Positions 33,771 to 43,792 are shown, numbered from the stretch's first letter. The stretch: DNA of 64,000 nt from Mucilaginibacter tolerans (GCF_030519375.1 NZ_JAUMKB010000005.1:124001-188000); one strand, 5' to 3'. The notes: generated by a model not told the origin, from the sequence alone. Numbers and translations are program-made.

Positions 33771-34205
33771 TTAAACCTCACCGCTTTCCACCATCTCCTT
33801 CATTTTTCCAAAGACCCATTGCCAGTTTTGCTCAGAATGATTTTTAGCTTCTTCATTTTTAATATTTTCCTGGGTGATACTTAATGTGGTTTTACCACCT
33901 TGCTCTTTCAGATCATAGGTAATATCCTGGTAGTTTTCCGGCTTATCTTCGGTGCCAGACATCGTGCTCCAGTAATTATACTTTACAGACCTACCCGGAT
34001 TAATATCCAGTACCTCACCTTTGTCACGATAGCTCTTGCCTTCCCACTCCCCTTCCCAGATAATGGGGCTGCCTTTTTTCCAGTCGGTTTTCACATTGGT
34101 GCCGAAGAAGTACTTTTTTACGATCTCCGGATTGGTCAGCGCCTCCCAAACTTTTGTTGCCGGCGCGTTAACATCAATAGATGTTGTCAAACTTAAGTTT
34201 CCCAT
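33771..34205 (-). CDS. AHSA1/SRPBCC family protein
   Basis: Helix-grip (START-like) domain protein of 144 residues with a hydrophobic ligand cavity. Typical segments are SIDVNAPATKVWEALTNPEIVKKYFFG at the N-terminus, PIIWEGEWEGKSYRDKGEVLDINPG in the middle and QNWQWVFGKMKEMVESG at the C-terminal helix. The function of single-domain members is generally unknown. Start is four bases after the EVE gene stop. Two other members of this superfamily are in the window (46764 and 48193). Confidence 0.85.
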   Translation of the reverse strand: MGNLSLTTSIDVNAPATKVWEALTNPEIVKKYFFGTNVKTDWKKGSPIIWEGEWEGKSYRDKGEVLDINPGRSVKYNYWSTMSGTEDKPENYQDITYDLKEQGGKTTLSITQENIKNEEAKNHSEQNWQWVFGKMKEMVESGEV

Positions 34206-34209
34206 GGTT

Positions 34210-34665
34210 TTATGAATTGGTTGTTAATGATTTATGTTGACTATCTAACATTCTCGAACGGATCAACTCGAAATCAGTTTTTCCTATCTCAAAAAAGCCG
34301 AAACGGAAGTGATATCCCCAGGCTCTTTTGTCTTTTATAAACTCCATTTGAGGAATCAGGGGAATAAATGGTGTTTCCCTGCAACGATAATACTGAACGT
34401 CTCTCCGGTAGGGAATAAAGTTTTCAGACATCTTATGCTGATAAACTTCGTTCCCACTTACTTGTCCTATCGCGGTAAAAGCCTGCAGCTTTTCATCGCC
34501 CTCATAGGTCACTTTAGGCGAATAGAATATTACCCAGTCATTTACATGGAGTTTTTTTAATGCGCCGGGCTTTCCATGATTAGCCTGCATAAATCCGCCG
34601 GCTACACCACGTTTGATATGATCTTTGGATACAACCGTTATCCAGTATCTTTCCTTGTTTTCCAT
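34210..34665 (-). CDS. EVE domain protein
   Basis: The ATG at 34663-34665 (MENKERYWI) is chosen over an upstream in-frame start because the fold begins there; 151 residues. The EVE domain belongs to the PUA-like group that recognises modified bases in DNA or RNA; visible motifs are YWITVVSKDHIKRGVAGGFMQ and DWVIFYSPK plus the Arg/Phe-rich middle. It is not fused to a nuclease or McrB domain. Located in front of the AHSA1 gene. The start has a TTTCTTTG element four bases upstream (one mismatch to the -7 consensus). Confidence 0.83.
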   Translation of the reverse strand: MENKERYWITVVSKDHIKRGVAGGFMQANHGKPGALKKLHVNDWVIFYSPKVTYEGDEKLQAFTAIGQVSGNEVYQHKMSENFIPYRRDVQYYRCRETPFIPLIPQMEFIKDKRAWGYHFRFGFFEIGKTDFELIRSRMLDSQHKSLTTNS

Positions 34666-34723
34666 GATACAAAGAAAGAACTGCAAAATGACAGCCCTAT
34701 GTCAGCAGGGTTTTGGATATTGA

Positions 34724-35674
34724 TCAGCTATTACGTTGCATGATCACTTCTGACAACTCTCTTATTTTCGTCTTTAGCTCGCAAGGGCTGACGATCTCTG
34801 CCATATCGCCATACATCATTATCCATCGCACAAAACCTTCGATAAAGCCAGTGAGGAAGGTCATTTCTACCATGCAGTCAACCTCTTTTTCAGATACGAA
34901 GCCGTTGTAATACTTCTGCTCATTCAGATATTGAACGATCTTCTTTTCGACCCTTATGGTTACTGCCTGTAAATTCTTTTCCTTTGCAGACTCCTGGATA
35001 TATTCACTCAAATTGGGGTGTTGGGTTCTGAAACGCTCGCCTGTAAGCGATATATTCGAGATGCGATCGAGCCTGAAATCGCGGTAATCCTCACGCAGAC
35101 GGCACCAGGCAATCAGGTGCCAGTAATTATCAAGGTAAAACACGCCAACCGGTTCAATACACCGTTCGCTTTTTTGCTGGTTATGTGCTGCAAAATAATG
35201 GATGGATAACACCTGCCGCTCGCCTATTCCCTTTAGGATGATCTGCAAAGGGTTCAGGTCCAGCTTGGAGCCGGGAGCCACACGCCTGCTTTTCAAAACC
35301 TCGATATGGCCATCGATATTTTCAAGAAAGTCTTTTTCAGCCATACGTAACACAGAACGTATCTTAAACATAGCAGACTTATAATTTTCGTCAGAAGATG
35401 GATCGGTCAGCTTCTCCATCAGTTTTTCAGCCGTAAGGAATGCGGTTGCCTCCTCGCGCGTAAACATTACCGGTGGTAAACGATAGCCATCCATAATGGA
35501 ATAACCGATACCTGCTTCGCCAATCAGGGGTATCCCTGCTTCCTCCAAAGTCTTAATATCACGATAAACAGTGCGCAAACTGATATTGAAACGTTCAGCA
35601 ATATCGCCGGCTTTAACAACACGGCGCGATTGCAGGTGGATCAGAATGGCAGATATACGGTCGATGCGGTTCAT
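34724..35674 (-). CDS. WYL-domain transcriptional regulator (YafY-like)
   Basis: DNA-binding regulator of 316 residues: an N-terminal winged helix-turn-helix (HTH_11, about 4-60, containing IAERFNISLRTVYRDIKTLEEAG), a linker helical domain, a WYL domain (about 140-205, with LSIHYFAAHN, YWHLIAWCRLREDYRDFRLDRI), and a C-terminal WCX part. WYL domains bind small ligands or nucleic acid. The gene starts the WYL-EVE-AHSA1-GyrI minus-strand set and is divergent from the STM3941-like gene, so it may regulate either. The targets are unknown. Confidence 0.9.
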   Translation of the reverse strand: MNRIDRISAILIHLQSRRVVKAGDIAERFNISLRTVYRDIKTLEEAGIPLIGEAGIGYSIMDGYRLPPVMFTREEATAFLTAEKLMEKLTDPSSDENYKSAMFKIRSVLRMAEKDFLENIDGHIEVLKSRRVAPGSKLDLNPLQIILKGIGERQVLSIHYFAAHNQQKSERCIEPVGVFYLDNYWHLIAWCRLREDYRDFRLDRISNISLTGERFRTQHPNLSEYIQESAKEKNLQAVTIRVEKKIVQYLNEQKYYNGFVSEKEVDCMVEMTFLTGFIEGFVRWIMMYGDMAEIVSPCELKTKIRELSEVIMQRNS

Positions 35675-35728
35675 AATTATTCAAATTAACCAAAACAAAT
35701 TCTCATTTTTGGAGGAGAAGTAAACTTT

Positions 35729-36277
35729 ATGATTAAGGTCGATCAGATTGAAATACCACTGAGCAAAAATAAACTGGCCCTGCTATTAATCGGATCAACA
35801 GCCTTCGTTTTAGCGGGAATATGGTTTATAACGAATCCCAAAAGCTTAAGTACAGAATATAATCATAAAAGCCCAGAATTAGTTTTTGCCTTTGGGGTCG
35901 CGTCAATTCTGTTTTTTGGGTTATGTGCATTCTTGATTTTGAGGAAGATGTTTGATAATAAACCAGGGCTTATTATTAACGATTCGGGTATAAATGATAA
36001 TTCAAGTGGCACTTCCGTTGGTTTCATTCCATGGAAAGATATTGAAGCTGTAAGAAAATCCGTAGTTGTCAATCAGAGTATGATCATGGTTGTAGTTAAT
36101 AATCCTGAAGAATATATAAATAAGCAAACCCGCTTGATCACAAAAAAAGCGATGCAAATAAACTACAAGAGCTTTGGCTCTCCGATCTTTATTTCTGCTA
36201 ATGGCCTTAAATGCGATTTCAATGAACTTTATGACAGCATCAACAGTAGGTTTCATACTCAAAATGCAAAGAAATAA
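35729..36277 (+). CDS. STM3941-like membrane protein
   Basis: The 182 residues start with two membrane helices (about 17-36 and 50-70), followed by a soluble domain of PH-like appearance with GFIPWKDIEAVRKSVVV and NEEYINKQTR-type segments, the layout of the STM3941 family of unknown function. Ends with a soluble tail. It is followed after five bases by the DUF2007 gene, so the two are co-transcribed. Confidence 0.78.
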   Translation: MIKVDQIEIPLSKNKLALLLIGSTAFVLAGIWFITNPKSLSTEYNHKSPELVFAFGVASILFFGLCAFLILRKMFDNKPGLIINDSGINDNSSGTSVGFIPWKDIEAVRKSVVVNQSMIMVVVNNPEEYINKQTRLITKKAMQINYKSFGSPIFISANGLKCDFNELYDSINSRFHTQNAKK

Positions 36278-36282
36278 TTTGA

Positions 36283-36546
36283 ATGCATATGCAAAAAGAT
36301 GATGAAATAGTAACTTTTAGGACCTATTATAATATTATGGAAGCCGAGATCATCCGCGCCAAACTTGAAGCGAATGGTATACCGTCTTTGATATCAGATG
36401 AGAGCCTGGGCGTATTATACCCTGTTTATAACCAGGGTGGAGGCGGCATCAAACTGAAAGTGTTTGTAAAAGACCTAGAAAAAGCCGGGGAAATTTTGTC
36501 TGAAGAAAACCCTTTGTCCGACGAGGATATCAATACAGAATCATAA
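36283..36546 (+). CDS. DUF2007 putative signal-transducing protein
   Basis: Small soluble protein of 87 residues (85 if the second ATG at 36289 is used). The pattern VTFRTYYNIMEAEIIRAKLEANGIPSLISDE is the hallmark of DUF2007, a ferredoxin-like fold present widely in Bacteroidota, with an acidic C-terminus. The molecular function is not established. Co-transcribed with the membrane protein before it. Confidence 0.85.
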   Translation: MHMQKDDEIVTFRTYYNIMEAEIIRAKLEANGIPSLISDESLGVLYPVYNQGGGGIKLKVFVKDLEKAGEILSEENPLSDEDINTES

Positions 36547-36563
36547 ACCTTAAATCACTAATC

Positions 36564-36980
36564 ATGAAAAAGATCTTTCTTTTAACAGTTCTTTTGTTTA
36601 CTGGTGCAATTTCATTTGCTCAGGAAAAGGCAAAACCCCAATATCTTATGGTCGTTCGGTTTAAAACTAATTTTAAGCCGTCATCTAATGAAGAGATCCA
36701 GAATAATATCAAAAAATGGCAGGAGTATATGGGTAACCTGGCACAATCCGGCGATCTGGTAGCCGGCTACCGCCCTACTAATGAAGGCGCTACCATCTCA
36801 GGAAAAGAAAAATCAATCAAACCAATCCCTTATGTTGCTAATGATGACCTGGTCAGCTCAGTGTTGATCATTAAAGCTGACAATTTAGACGCTGCCAAAG
36901 CCATTGCCAATAAGTGTCCGGTCTTTGAATTAGGCGGAAGTGTAGAGGTAAGAGCGATGATGAATGTAGCCGGGCAGTAA
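36564..36980 (+). CDS. Secreted YCII-related (YciI-like) protein
   Basis: The 138 residues start with a Sec signal peptide (about 1-19, ending SFAQE) and carry a YCII-like dimeric alpha-beta barrel domain with LMVVRFKT and KKWQEYMGNLAQSGDLVAGYRP, similar to the DGPF group. Most YciI domains are cytoplasmic, so the exported form is somewhat unusual. The catalytic or binding role is unknown. Spacing of 17 bases to the DUF2007 gene suggests the same transcript. Confidence 0.78.
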   Translation: MKKIFLLTVLLFTGAISFAQEKAKPQYLMVVRFKTNFKPSSNEEIQNNIKKWQEYMGNLAQSGDLVAGYRPTNEGATISGKEKSIKPIPYVANDDLVSSVLIIKADNLDAAKAIANKCPVFELGGSVEVRAMMNVAGQ

Positions 36981-37024
36981 GCACTGCACAGATAAAACTC
37001 ATCCAAACTTTCTATATTAGCGAC

Positions 37025-38032
37025 ATGTTTAACCGTCGCAAATTTATCCAGTTATCGGCTGTGGGCGCTTCGCTTACAGCATTGTCCAAATCAGCAGTTG
37101 CTAAAACACTAATTTCTCCTCCCGCTTCAACGCCCCCCATCGTCATATCTACATGGGATTTTGGTATTCCAGCTAACAAAGAGGCCTGGAAGGTGCTCGA
37201 AAAAGGCGGAAGGGCGTTAGATGCTGTCGAAGCCGGTGTACGCGTTCCCGAAGCAGATATGAACAACCATACTGTTGGCCGGGCTGGTTATCCTGACCGC
37301 GATGGTCATGTTACACTGGATGCCTGTATTATGGACGAGTTCGGCAATTGCGGATCAGTAGCGGCTATTGAAAATATTGCTCATCCTATTTCAGTAGCGC
37401 GTTTGGTAATGGAAAAGACCCCTCATGTAATGCTGGTAGGCGACGGCGCCAGACAGTTTGCTTTAGAGCATGGTTTTAAACGTGAAAAGTTATTAACCGC
37501 TGAATCGGAAAAAGCGTGGAAAGAATGGTTGAAAACAGCCAAGTACAGCCCAGTGATGAATATTGAGAATAAACAGCACGCACCCGGCAATAAATACAAC
37601 CATGACACTATTGGCATGCTTGCTATCGATGCTAAAGGAAATATATCCGGCGCCTGTACAACAAGTGGTATGGCATTCAAGCTTCATGGCCGTGTAGGCG
37701 ATAGCCCAATCATCGGTGCCGGTCTTTATGTGGACAACGAAGTAGGCGGTGCTACCTCAACCGGTGTTGGCGAAGAAGTGATCCGCAATGTAGGCAGCTT
37801 TCTCGTTGTTGAACTAATGCGCCAGGGGTTGTCTCCGGAAGATGCTTGCAAGGAAGCGGTTAACCGTATCATCAAAAAGAAACCTGAAACCGCTAAAAAT
37901 ATTCAGGTAGGTTTCCTCGCCATCAACAAAAAAGGCGAATACGGCGCTTATGCAATTCAACAGGGCTTCTCTTTTGCAGTATGCAATGCAGATAAGCAGG
38001 ATTTGCTGATCAAAGGGAAAAGCTTCTATTAG
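37025..38032 (+). CDS. Glycosylasparaginase (N4-GlcNAc-asparaginase), Tat-exported
   Basis: N-terminal nucleophile hydrolase that cleaves the GlcNAc-Asn bond of glycoproteins. The 335 residues begin with the twin-arginine signal FNRRKFIQLSAVG, so it is exported folded. Self-cleavage should generate the beta subunit with Thr195 in NHDTIGM; the substrate-binding RVGDSPIIGAGLY and STGVGEE are intact. These match F. meningosepticum glycosylasparaginase in length and motifs. The ATG lies four bases after a TATATTAG element (one mismatch). Placement next to cutC has no obvious functional meaning. Confidence 0.93.
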   Translation: MFNRRKFIQLSAVGASLTALSKSAVAKTLISPPASTPPIVISTWDFGIPANKEAWKVLEKGGRALDAVEAGVRVPEADMNNHTVGRAGYPDRDGHVTLDACIMDEFGNCGSVAAIENIAHPISVARLVMEKTPHVMLVGDGARQFALEHGFKREKLLTAESEKAWKEWLKTAKYSPVMNIENKQHAPGNKYNHDTIGMLAIDAKGNISGACTTSGMAFKLHGRVGDSPIIGAGLYVDNEVGGATSTGVGEEVIRNVGSFLVVELMRQGLSPEDACKEAVNRIIKKKPETAKNIQVGFLAINKKGEYGAYAIQQGFSFAVCNADKQDLLIKGKSFY

Positions 38033-38107
38033 AACACGAATAAGTAGATTTTTTATAATATACTTGATTCATCCTTTTAAATCCATTAAATCCCAAAATC
38101 GTGTTAT

Positions 38108-38854
38108 ATGATCAATCTCGAAGTTTGTGCCAACACCCTCACCTCTGCCCTTTCGGCGCAGGAAGGCGGCGCTATACGTGTTGAGTTATGTGATAACCTG
38201 GGCGAGGGTGGCACCACTCCCTCCTACGGTCAGATCAAACTGGCACGCCAGTTACTGCATATTAAATTATATGTTTTGGTCCGTCCGCGTGAAGGTGATT
38301 TCCTATATACCGATACCGAATTTGAAATCATGAAAACCGATGTACAGAACTGCATCGACATAGGCTGCGATGGCGTTGTGATCGGTATTCTGAATCCGGA
38401 TGGCAGTATCGATACCAAACGTTGCGCTGAGCTGGTAAAAATGGCGACAGACAAAGGTCTCGGTGTTACCTTCCACCGTGCATTTGATATGTGCAATGAT
38501 ATGGATAAGGCGCTTGAAGAGATCATCGCGATGGGTTGCGAGCGTATTCTTACCTCAGGCGGTAGAAGCACAGCCATTGAAGGTGCCCATATAATTGCTC
38601 ATCTGATAGAAAAGGCAGCAGGTCGTATCATCATTATGCCGGGCAGCGGGGTAAGTGAAAGCACCGTTGCCGATCTTGTACATTACACAAAAGCTACAGA
38701 GATACACTCGTCGGCCAGAGGACCTGTAAAAAGCCAAATGCAATACCATAATGACCATATTATCCTAAGCCGTGAACATCTGGATGAATCCAGTATTTTG
38801 ATGACGAATGCGAATAAGGTGCGGGAGATCATAAAGCTGGCAAATGGCATATAA
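38108..38854 (+). CDS. cutC: CutC family protein
   Basis: TIM-barrel protein of 248 residues of the CutC family, historically linked to copper homeostasis although that role has been disputed in E. coli. It contains LEVCANTLTSALSAQEGGA, VRPREGDFLYTDTE, GVTFHRAFDMCND and RILTSGGRSTAIEGA, all typical of the family. It is 76 bases after the asparaginase gene. No copper transporter or CopY is in the vicinity apart from the unrelated BlaI-type regulator at 55.5 kb. Confidence 0.92.
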   Translation: MINLEVCANTLTSALSAQEGGAIRVELCDNLGEGGTTPSYGQIKLARQLLHIKLYVLVRPREGDFLYTDTEFEIMKTDVQNCIDIGCDGVVIGILNPDGSIDTKRCAELVKMATDKGLGVTFHRAFDMCNDMDKALEEIIAMGCERILTSGGRSTAIEGAHIIAHLIEKAAGRIIIMPGSGVSESTVADLVHYTKATEIHSSARGPVKSQMQYHNDHIILSREHLDESSILMTNANKVREIIKLANGI

Positions 38855-38908
38855 CTATTGAACTAGTGATTTATTGAATAAAAAAATCATTCAATAAATC
38901 ACTCATTA
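38854..38908. repeat. Octad word repeat with perfect 15-base palindrome
   Basis: Seven 8-base words fill the gap between cutC and the next convergent gene. Within it, 38865-38879 and 38889-38903 are perfectly complementary over 15 bases around nine A-rich bases, so it can also serve as a two-way terminator. Confidence 0.88.
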
Positions 38909-41767
38909 AAAAAACGTCACAGGTAAGATCACCTCAAAACGATTACGCCCTGTATAGCCGAAGATGTCCGGGTCTAACAAATAGCTGTACCGGAAACCAA
39001 ATGAAATAGATACCTGGTTGAACCATTGGGTATCAAAAAAGATAGCTGCGCCCGTCGAGCTGAAATTCTTAAACTTACTGCCATCAAGATAGGAATCCGA
39101 GGCCCGGGTATAGTCATAAAACAGATCGCCCCGTAAACGCAGTAGATAAATCGTATTGCCTATCCCGGCATCCGGGTAAGCTATTGGCAAATGATAATCG
39201 GCGCCGAGTTTGTCCATTTTATGCAGGTTTTCGGCAAAGTATCCTCTCGAGAACGGGAAGTTATTGGAAAAGCTGATGCCGTTATTACCGTCCTTCTGCT
39301 GGTATGCGGCATTGATCACAAGGTTGTGGTTTACAGATAATCCGGGAAAGAACAAATTAACATCTGCCAAAAACTGGTCGTTTGTAAAGCTGCTGATAGC
39401 TGATTTGTAGGAAAGGGTCAAACTCTGTCCCAAACGCGGGTAAATATTCTGCCTGGCCCGCTGAATATGGTTGCTGAAACTGACATAATTGCTCACATAC
39501 AAATAGCGGCGCGAAGGTAAAATCGTGTTGTATGGCGCCTGAAAATTATTCTGGGTATAATACAGAGAACTACCCACATCCAGCCCGGTGATATTTTTAC
39601 CCCGGCTAAAGTTTAACGGCACTTCAAGTCCGCCATGCAGATCGGTCTCGTTCCAGTAAACATTGCTACCTTTATACAGCCCACGGCGATCGATAGTATA
39701 ATCCGCACCAGCTATCAGGTACGGAAATAATGCACCGTATACCGCATCAAATCCAAATTCCTTGTACTGTTCATCGCGGTTGTATGTAAATGCCAGTTGC
39801 GACTGGAAAGTATTCAACACATTCTCACCTACGATGGCTATTTGGTAATCAGGGTCGCTCAGGTTGGGGATAATACTGTGAAAATTAAACAGATGATAAG
39901 CTTTGGGATACTTAGTCACCGCTAGGGGTTCTGGTTTTATAGAATTTAACAGACCTGATGCCGGATTTTTCTCCAAGGCAGTAATGCCCATATCTGATAA
40001 ACTGCCGGGAATAGCCGGCCCAACTTCTTCCCATTTTAAATCTTTTTTATCCAGCTCACTGAGCTGGTAACCTACAGCAGTAAACCCCACCCAAGCAAAT
40101 TTCTTATCAGATGCTGCAGGCTGATAAATGCCAATATAGCCAGGCTGTTGATCATTTTCCAACTCAAACAGCTTGCCTGAATTGATGTGTAAGGCATACA
40201 AACGATCATTTATACCCGATGTGGCAGTGAAATAAACACCATCATTCTTAACATTAATAAATCCTATAGGCTGATACGAAAATGGCAGCAGGTAGCGCGT
40301 TTTTTCGGCAGTTATATCGATCAATGCGAGCGACATCTTGCCCTCCTGATTGCGGACAGCCGCTATAAGCTTATCCTTGCCATAATATTTTGGATAGGTA
40401 TAAAATAGCTTCTCTGGGTTACCGAAGGCTTTGATGAATTTTCCATTTGCTGAATTGATAAGATGAATAGTACTTTTCCCTGATGGATTTACCTGTACAG
40501 CAACAATGGTTTTCCCGTCGGGGCTGAATGACGGCGAAAAATATTTGGTGCTGTGACTGATTCGCCTTTCCTTGCCGGTATTTACATCCAGCACCACCAA
40601 CTCACTGAAATCACGGTAGGTCCACCGGATATCCGGGCGATAAGTAGCATACACTACTTTTCCATCATTATAAGCAAAGTAATTATCCAGCGAAATGCTC
40701 CGGACACTGATATTTTTTTCCGTATTCCCGCTTTTTATGACAAACACCGGCAAATGGTTATAGGTGCTCTTGATATAAATGAGCGTCGTATCATTTATAT
40801 ATGCCGGGTATTCCTCGTCGGCAACAAAATGTTGAGATTTTACAACAGAATTTGCAGACAATGGCTTTAAGTCGCTACTAAACTGTTTTTTGAAAAAATC
40901 AAAACCGTCCTGCCTGAACTGGCTAAAATCTTCGCCAGAATATTTTTTTACGGCCCTTTGCAATGGCGAAAAGCCTCCGCGATAAGCTGCCGCATTATGT
41001 GTTACATTTTTCCAGAAGGTGTCGCCATATTTCTCACGCCCATAGGCAACAAACATATAGCCAGTTGGGTACCAGTCAGGCGTATAGTCCAGATAGGAGC
41101 CATTGCGCAGTTTCATGTAGCTGTAATTCTTCCCACCGGCCCATATAGCACGGTAACCATTAAAAAAATAGGGCAATCGCCCCCTGCCCTGGTTGCTTAC
41201 CAAAGTTTCGTTGAACACGGCGTCTCCCTCAAAAAACCAGTTGGGAACAGCCAGATCATTGGCCAATGCCTGCCCACCTTCACCAAAAAGGATGCGCATT
41301 ACTTTTGACGCCCCCACATTAAAATTGTTGTACTGTTGCACATGCCTGAACTCATGTATCGCCAACTGCTTCGGCCAGGGCAAGCTGCCGATATCAAAGC
41401 TATTTTGTTCAGGTGTCAGGAAAAACTCACTACGGAAAGGCGCGAGCCCCACATAAGCATTAGCTATAGTCGTTTGATTTTGCTGTACTATACTGATTTG
41501 TTTTTGTTTATAACCGATAGTAGGCTGAATCGTACTGTTCATCTGCTGAACAATATTGGCCACCTCCATAGCTGCTGAATCCAGTCCCCGTGGATAAATC
41601 ACCTTGGCTGATTTGGTGTTTACCTGGTTCCATTGAATCGATGGCGGATTCCCTCCGAATTGCTGAGCCCTTGTTATAGTTGCACTAACAGTCGCCAGTA
41701 GCAGCAAAAAGAAAAGCTTATATCTGGATTTAAGTGTAAAGCTACGGTGCCGGGGCGAAATGAACAT
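38906..41767 (-). CDS. Giant envelope protein: metalloprotease, beta-propeller and outer-membrane barrel
   Basis: A 953-residue protein with a signal sequence (about 15-35). The N-terminal domain contains the zinc motif HEFRH (138-142), with E139 catalytic and a candidate third ligand E180 in WFFEGDA, like gluzincin peptidase-MA proteins. Then come WD40/TolB-type blades (about 310-590, with SPSFSPDGKTIVAVQ and DITAEKTRYLL). The last 300 residues alternate hydrophobic strands and end in LPVTFF, as outer-membrane barrels do. It would present a protease and a propeller on or beneath the outer membrane. The substrate is unknown and it is not in an operon. Confidence 0.8.
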   Translation of the reverse strand: MFISPRHRSFTLKSRYKLFFLLLLATVSATITRAQQFGGNPPSIQWNQVNTKSAKVIYPRGLDSAAMEVANIVQQMNSTIQPTIGYKQKQISIVQQNQTTIANAYVGLAPFRSEFFLTPEQNSFDIGSLPWPKQLAIHEFRHVQQYNNFNVGASKVMRILFGEGGQALANDLAVPNWFFEGDAVFNETLVSNQGRGRLPYFFNGYRAIWAGGKNYSYMKLRNGSYLDYTPDWYPTGYMFVAYGREKYGDTFWKNVTHNAAAYRGGFSPLQRAVKKYSGEDFSQFRQDGFDFFKKQFSSDLKPLSANSVVKSQHFVADEEYPAYINDTTLIYIKSTYNHLPVFVIKSGNTEKNISVRSISLDNYFAYNDGKVVYATYRPDIRWTYRDFSELVVLDVNTGKERRISHSTKYFSPSFSPDGKTIVAVQVNPSGKSTIHLINSANGKFIKAFGNPEKLFYTYPKYYGKDKLIAAVRNQEGKMSLALIDITAEKTRYLLPFSYQPIGFINVKNDGVYFTATSGINDRLYALHINSGKLFELENDQQPGYIGIYQPAASDKKFAWVGFTAVGYQLSELDKKDLKWEEVGPAIPGSLSDMGITALEKNPASGLLNSIKPEPLAVTKYPKAYHLFNFHSIIPNLSDPDYQIAIVGENVLNTFQSQLAFTYNRDEQYKEFGFDAVYGALFPYLIAGADYTIDRRGLYKGSNVYWNETDLHGGLEVPLNFSRGKNITGLDVGSSLYYTQNNFQAPYNTILPSRRYLYVSNYVSFSNHIQRARQNIYPRLGQSLTLSYKSAISSFTNDQFLADVNLFFPGLSVNHNLVINAAYQQKDGNNGISFSNNFPFSRGYFAENLHKMDKLGADYHLPIAYPDAGIGNTIYLLRLRGDLFYDYTRASDSYLDGSKFKNFSSTGAAIFFDTQWFNQVSISFGFRYSYLLDPDIFGYTGRNRFEVILPVTFF

Positions 41768-41906
41768 TAAAGTGAATTAAGAATTTTGGCTGAACGTGAA
41801 TTATCTTATACAGGCAATTCGCGAAAATAACGCAAAAGTGGTCAGCTTAGTTTATATCAAATTGAAAAATAGATATTCAAAAGACACACCGTTATCCAAA
41901 ACTAGC

Positions 41907-41914
41907 TACATTTG
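41907..41914 (+). promoter_or_regulatory. -7 promoter element of hscA
   Basis: TACATTTG matches TAnnTTTG, 20 bases before the ATG at 41935. Confidence 0.5.
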
Positions 41915-41934
41915 CCGATTGTTATTGAACTACC

Positions 41935-43791
41935 ATGGCTAAAATTTCCATCAACCTGGCAACAGGCTCTCTGCAAAAGGAAGATATTATTGTAGGTATC
42001 GACCTTGGTACCACCAACTCTCTTGTAGCATTTATCGATCCGGATAAAAACCCGAAAGTGATCAATGATACAGGTAAGGGCGTATTGGTGCCGTCGGTGG
42101 TGCATTTCGGTCCTGCAGATGAGATAACAGTTGGTAACGAAGCCAAAAATTATCTGATCACTGATCCGCAGAATACCGTTTTCTCAGTAAAAAGGTTATT
42201 GGGCCGCTCTTATCACGATATTGAAAACTATAAGGATTTCTTCTCCTATAAAGTAATAGATGACAACACAGAGAGCCTGGTAAAGATCAAGGTTGGCGAC
42301 CGTTTCTATACCCCTATCGAACTTTCTGGTTTGATATTAAAAGAATTAAAGGAACGTGCCGAGCATGCCCTGAAAACCCCGGTTAACCGCGCTGTAATAA
42401 CCGTACCCGCTTATTTTAATGATTCGCAACGTCAGGCTACCCGCGATGCGGGTAAACTGGCGGGACTGGATGTACTCCGCATCGTCAACGAGCCAACTGC
42501 TGCGAGTTTAGCCTATGGCATCGGTCTAAATCCTAAAGAAACAAAAACTATAGCGGTTTATGACCTCGGCGGCGGAACGTTTGATGTTTCGATATTGCAG
42601 ATACAAAACGGCATTTTCGAAGTATTATCGACCAATGGAGATACCTTCCTGGGTGGCGATGATTTTGACCGGGCTATCGTAGATTACTGGGTTGAAAACA
42701 ATAAGCTGAATAAAACTGATTTAGCCAATAACCGGGAACTAATACAGCAATTACGTCTTAAAGCCGAGGAAGCAAAAAAAGCATTTGCTCATCAAAGCAT
42801 CTTCAATGAAAAAATCGGAGATATCTGGTGCACTATCGACCGAAATACCTTTGAGCAACTGATTCTGCCTAAAGTGCAACAAACCATCCAGTGCTGTCAC
42901 AATGCTTTAAAGGATGCCGGCCTGGATATCGGCGATATCAATGAAGTAGTAATGGTAGGCGGTTCAACCCGCACGGCGTTGGTGAAGAAAATGGTATCCG
43001 ATTTCTTCGCCAGACCGGTTCATGATGACCTGAACCCTGATGAAGTGGTTGCTTTAGGTGCGGCTATTCAGGCTGATATTTTAGCCGGCAACCGTAAAGA
43101 TATTTTATTGTTAGACGTTACCCCGCTATCATTAGGGATTGAAACCATGGGCGGATTGATGGATGTGATCATCCCGCGTAACTCAAAAGTACCTACCAAA
43201 GCAGGGCGGCAATATACTACCTCAATTGACGGGCAGGTAAATATGAAGATCGCCGTTTACCAGGGCGAACGTGATCTGATCAAAGAAAACCGTAAACTGG
43301 CCGAGTTCGATCTGAAAGGAATTCCCGCGATGCCGGCCGGTCTGCCAAAAGTGGACATCAACTTTTTGCTGAACGCCGATGGCATTTTAAAAATACAGGC
43401 TATAGAGCTCCGGTCAGGTGTAAAACAGGAAGTGGAAGTGAAACCAACCTACGGCATTACCGATGACCAGGTGGAACAAATGCTATTGGACAGCATTACC
43501 CACGCCAAAGACGATGTGGCACAACGCATGCTAATCGAAGCCCGCACCGAAGGCGAACAAATGGTTTATACCGTAGAGCGTTTCCTGGATAAAAATGCCG
43601 ATTATGTATCCATTGCCGAAATCGGCGAAACGCAAAAACTTGTTAACGAACTAAAAGATGCGCTTACCAGTGGCGATAAAGACCTTATCCTTAAAAAGGT
43701 TGACGCCCTGAACGAATATACACGACCATTTGCTGAACGCTTGATGGATCAGGCTATTAGCTCCGCCATGAAGGGTAAAAGCATTGAGTAA
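41935..43791 (+). CDS. hscA: HscA-type Hsp70 chaperone for Fe-S assembly
   Basis: Hsp70 chaperone of the Isc pathway that binds IscU and promotes cluster transfer. The 618 residues show the ATPase fold with GIDLGTTNS (21-29), [12 protein letters not shown] and [13 protein letters not shown], then the shorter peptide-binding domain. The N-terminal extension [17 protein letters not shown] before the first strand and the overall length fit HscA rather than DnaK (about 640). Its co-chaperone hscB and scaffold iscU are not adjacent; fdx and iscX are at 13 kb. It stands alone with its own promoter. Confidence 0.88.
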   Translation: MAKISINLATGSLQKEDIIVGIDLGTTNSLVAFIDPDKNPKVINDTGKGVLVPSVVHFGPADEITVGNEAKNYLITDPQNTVFSVKRLLGRSYHDIENYKDFFSYKVIDDNTESLVKIKVGDRFYTPIELSGLILKELKERAEHALKTPVNRAVITVPAYFNDSQRQATRDAGKLAGLDVLRIVNEPTAASLAYGIGLNPKETKTIAVYDLGGGTFDVSILQIQNGIFEVLSTNGDTFLGGDDFDRAIVDYWVENNKLNKTDLANNRELIQQLRLKAEEAKKAFAHQSIFNEKIGDIWCTIDRNTFEQLILPKVQQTIQCCHNALKDAGLDIGDINEVVMVGGSTRTALVKKMVSDFFARPVHDDLNPDEVVALGAAIQADILAGNRKDILLLDVTPLSLGIETMGGLMDVIIPRNSKVPTKAGRQYTTSIDGQVNMKIAVYQGERDLIKENRKLAEFDLKGIPAMPAGLPKVDINFLLNADGILKIQAIELRSGVKQEVEVKPTYGITDDQVEQMLLDSITHAKDDVAQRMLIEARTEGEQMVYTVERFLDKNADYVSIAEIGETQKLVNELKDALTSGDKDLILKKVDALNEYTRPFAERLMDQAISSAMKGKSIE

Positions 43792-43792
43792 T

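Noticed and set aside
33231..35674. EVE and WYL genes as part of a defence island
   Set aside because: No nuclease, McrBC, restriction or other recognised defence gene is adjacent; the domains alone do not prove defence.
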